Part shown: positions 14,275 through 14,753 of the stretch, in pieces
Numbering within the stretch: position 1 is the first letter of the stretch
Layout: every line of letters starts with the position of its first letter
NCBI GenBank assembly: GCA_019120235.1
Contig: DWVN01000080.1
Coordinates: 1 to 14,753 of the forward strand
Source of the DNA: Dwaynesavagella gallinarum
Lineage (GTDB): Bacteria; Bacillota; Clostridia; Clostridiales; Clostridiaceae
Reading direction: 5' to 3'
Length of the DNA stretch: 14,753 bases
Position numbers and translations under genes: made by a program
Notes under the pieces: generated by a model
The model's input: the letters and a program-made list of their open reading frames with translations, nothing else
The model's database searches: none
Told to the model about the DNA's origin: nothing

Positions 14275-14571
14275 ATGAAAAAAAAACTCAAGAAATTAGC
14301 AGCTAGCGCCACTGTAGCAACTATATTAACTGTTCCTATAGCAACTATAACCTCAGGAGGTGGACAAGAAGCAAAAGCTTTAGGTGGTTTTTATTTTTAT
14401 GACTGGAATGATAGATATGACGACTGGGATGATAGATATGACGACTGGGATGATAGATATGACGATTGGGATGATAGATATGACGACTGGGATGATAGAT
14501 ATGACGACTGGGATGATAGATATGATTTTGATGACTATTTAGATGATATTTATGATCGTTGGGACGATTAA
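14275..14571 (+). CDS. Small secreted Asp/Trp/Tyr-rich heptapeptide-repeat protein
   Basis: I do not recognise this 98-residue protein. It has a Sec signal peptide (MKKKLKKL, hydrophobic core about 8-26) with a likely cleavage after Ala-Lys-Ala (residues 33-35). The mature part of about 63 residues begins LGGFYFY, then six consecutive copies of DWDDRYD (residues 43-84; Asn replaces Asp in the first copy), then a tail with related spacing (FDDYLDDIYDRWDD). Four of seven residues in each unit are acidic, one is Arg and two are aromatic, so the mature protein is strongly acidic and probably extended or disordered. There is no anchor motif. AGGAGG lies eight bases before ATG 14275, within a dyad. 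A terminator follows. Calcium or metal binding, surface coating, or self-association are all possible; none is shown. Confidence 0.82.
   Translation: MKKKLKKLAASATVATILTVPIATITSGGGQEAKALGGFYFYDWNDRYDDWDDRYDDWDDRYDDWDDRYDDWDDRYDDWDDRYDFDDYLDDIYDRWDD
14401..14526 (+). repeat. Six tandem 21-bp coding repeats
   Basis: Six units of 21 bases, GACTGGGATGATAGATATGA plus one more base, encode DWDDRYD. Copies differ by only single bases: AAT for GAT in the first, GAT for GAC at the first codon of the fourth, and GAT for GAC at the last codon of the sixth. Near-identity at silent positions suggests recent expansion by slippage or recombination, so the copy number may vary between strains. Confidence 0.95.
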
Positions 14572-14588
14572 TTTATTTTTATACTTTT

Positions 14589-14620
14589 AAAAAGATCCTC
14601 TCTTATGTGGATCTTTTTTT
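14589..14620 (+). terminator. Intrinsic terminator of the repeat-protein gene
   Basis: AAAAAGATCC / GGATCTTTTT (arms 14589-14598 and 14609-14618, 10-base loop) ends in T residues, beginning 18 bases after the stop codon. Confidence 0.88.
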
Positions 14621-14643
14621 GTATAAATATTTTTTTACGTGAG

Positions 14644-14669
14644 ATAATATTAGTGTGTTCTAATATTAT
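14644..14669 (+). promoter_or_regulatory. Perfect 10-bp inverted repeat upstream of the last gene
   Basis: ATAATATTAG (14644-14653) and CTAATATTAT (14660-14669) flank TGTGTT. No T-tract follows, so it is not a terminator on the plus strand. It lies 22 bases before the ATG at 14692 and could be an operator or a leader hairpin. Confidence 0.5.
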
Positions 14670-14691
14670 TGAAAAAGGAATGATTTTATTT

Positions 14692-14753
14692 ATGAAAAAG
14701 GCTCAAGATAATGTAAATTTAGGCTTAAATTCAATTAAAAGTGCTTTAAATAA
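14692..14753 (+). CDS. Unidentified protein, N-terminal fragment (cut by window edge)
   Basis: An open frame from ATG 14692 runs to the window edge without a stop; the about 20 residues begin MKKAQDNVNLGLNSIKSALN. There is no signal peptide, and the sequence looks like the start of an amphipathic helix. An in-frame ATG at 14680 would add four residues (MILF) but directly abuts AAGGA; ATG 14692 is twelve bases after it, slightly far. Too little is visible to assign a family. Confidence 0.45.
   Translation, partial: MKKAQDNVNLGLNSIKSALN

Noticed and set aside
14401..14526. CRISPR-like repeat array
   Set aside because: The 21-bp units are directly joined with no spacers and encode an in-frame heptapeptide; this is a coding tandem repeat.

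Overview
The window is very AT-rich bacterial DNA with tightly packed, co-oriented genes and strong GGAGG-type ribosome binding sites. A spoIIIA (endospore engulfment) operon marks it as a spore-forming Firmicute of clostridial type. The extreme A+T content, the spoIIIA/efp/type IV pilus neighbourhood and small secreted proteins would suit a segmented filamentous bacterium (Candidatus Arthromitus/Savagella) or a close relative; that placement is inference from composition and content only.

Region 1 (1-3933, minus strand) is the spoIIIA operon in standard order AA-AB-AC-AD-AE-AF-AG, with AG cut by the window edge. Its products build the mother-cell side of the channel ('feeding tube') between mother cell and forespore. 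spoIIIAA has no ATG, GTG or TTG early enough for the conserved N-terminus and most likely starts at an ATT behind a perfect GGAGG.

Region 2 (3981-4657, minus strand) is efp (elongation factor P) with its own promoter and a strong intrinsic terminator that separates it from spoIIIA.

Region 3 (4666-10563, minus strand) is a nine-gene type IV pilus / type II secretion-like assembly operon: ATPase (pilB), platform protein (pilC), four prepilin-like proteins and a PilM-PilN-PilO-like inner-membrane complex. The layout resembles gspE-F-H-I-J-K-L-M without the major pseudopilin; no prepilin peptidase, retraction ATPase or obvious major pilin lies in the window. One prepilin gene also appears to start at a non-standard codon, which is needed to retain its leader peptide.

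Region 4 (10670-11531) holds ahpC (2-Cys peroxiredoxin, minus strand) with a clear terminator and promoter, and a 226-bp divergent intergenic region with a PerR-like sequence, a 9-1-9 dyad and the rqcH promoter.

Region 5 (11532-14753, plus strand) starts with rqcH (Rqc2/NFACT ribosome quality control factor, often annotated as a fibronectin-binding protein). Two unrecognised small secreted proteins follow, each with its own promoter-like sequence and terminator. They share a similar signal-peptide design; the second is mostly six near-identical copies of the heptapeptide DWDDRYD, and its ribosome binding site lies in one arm of a long dyad. A truncated reading frame preceded by a perfect 10-bp inverted repeat reaches the right edge.
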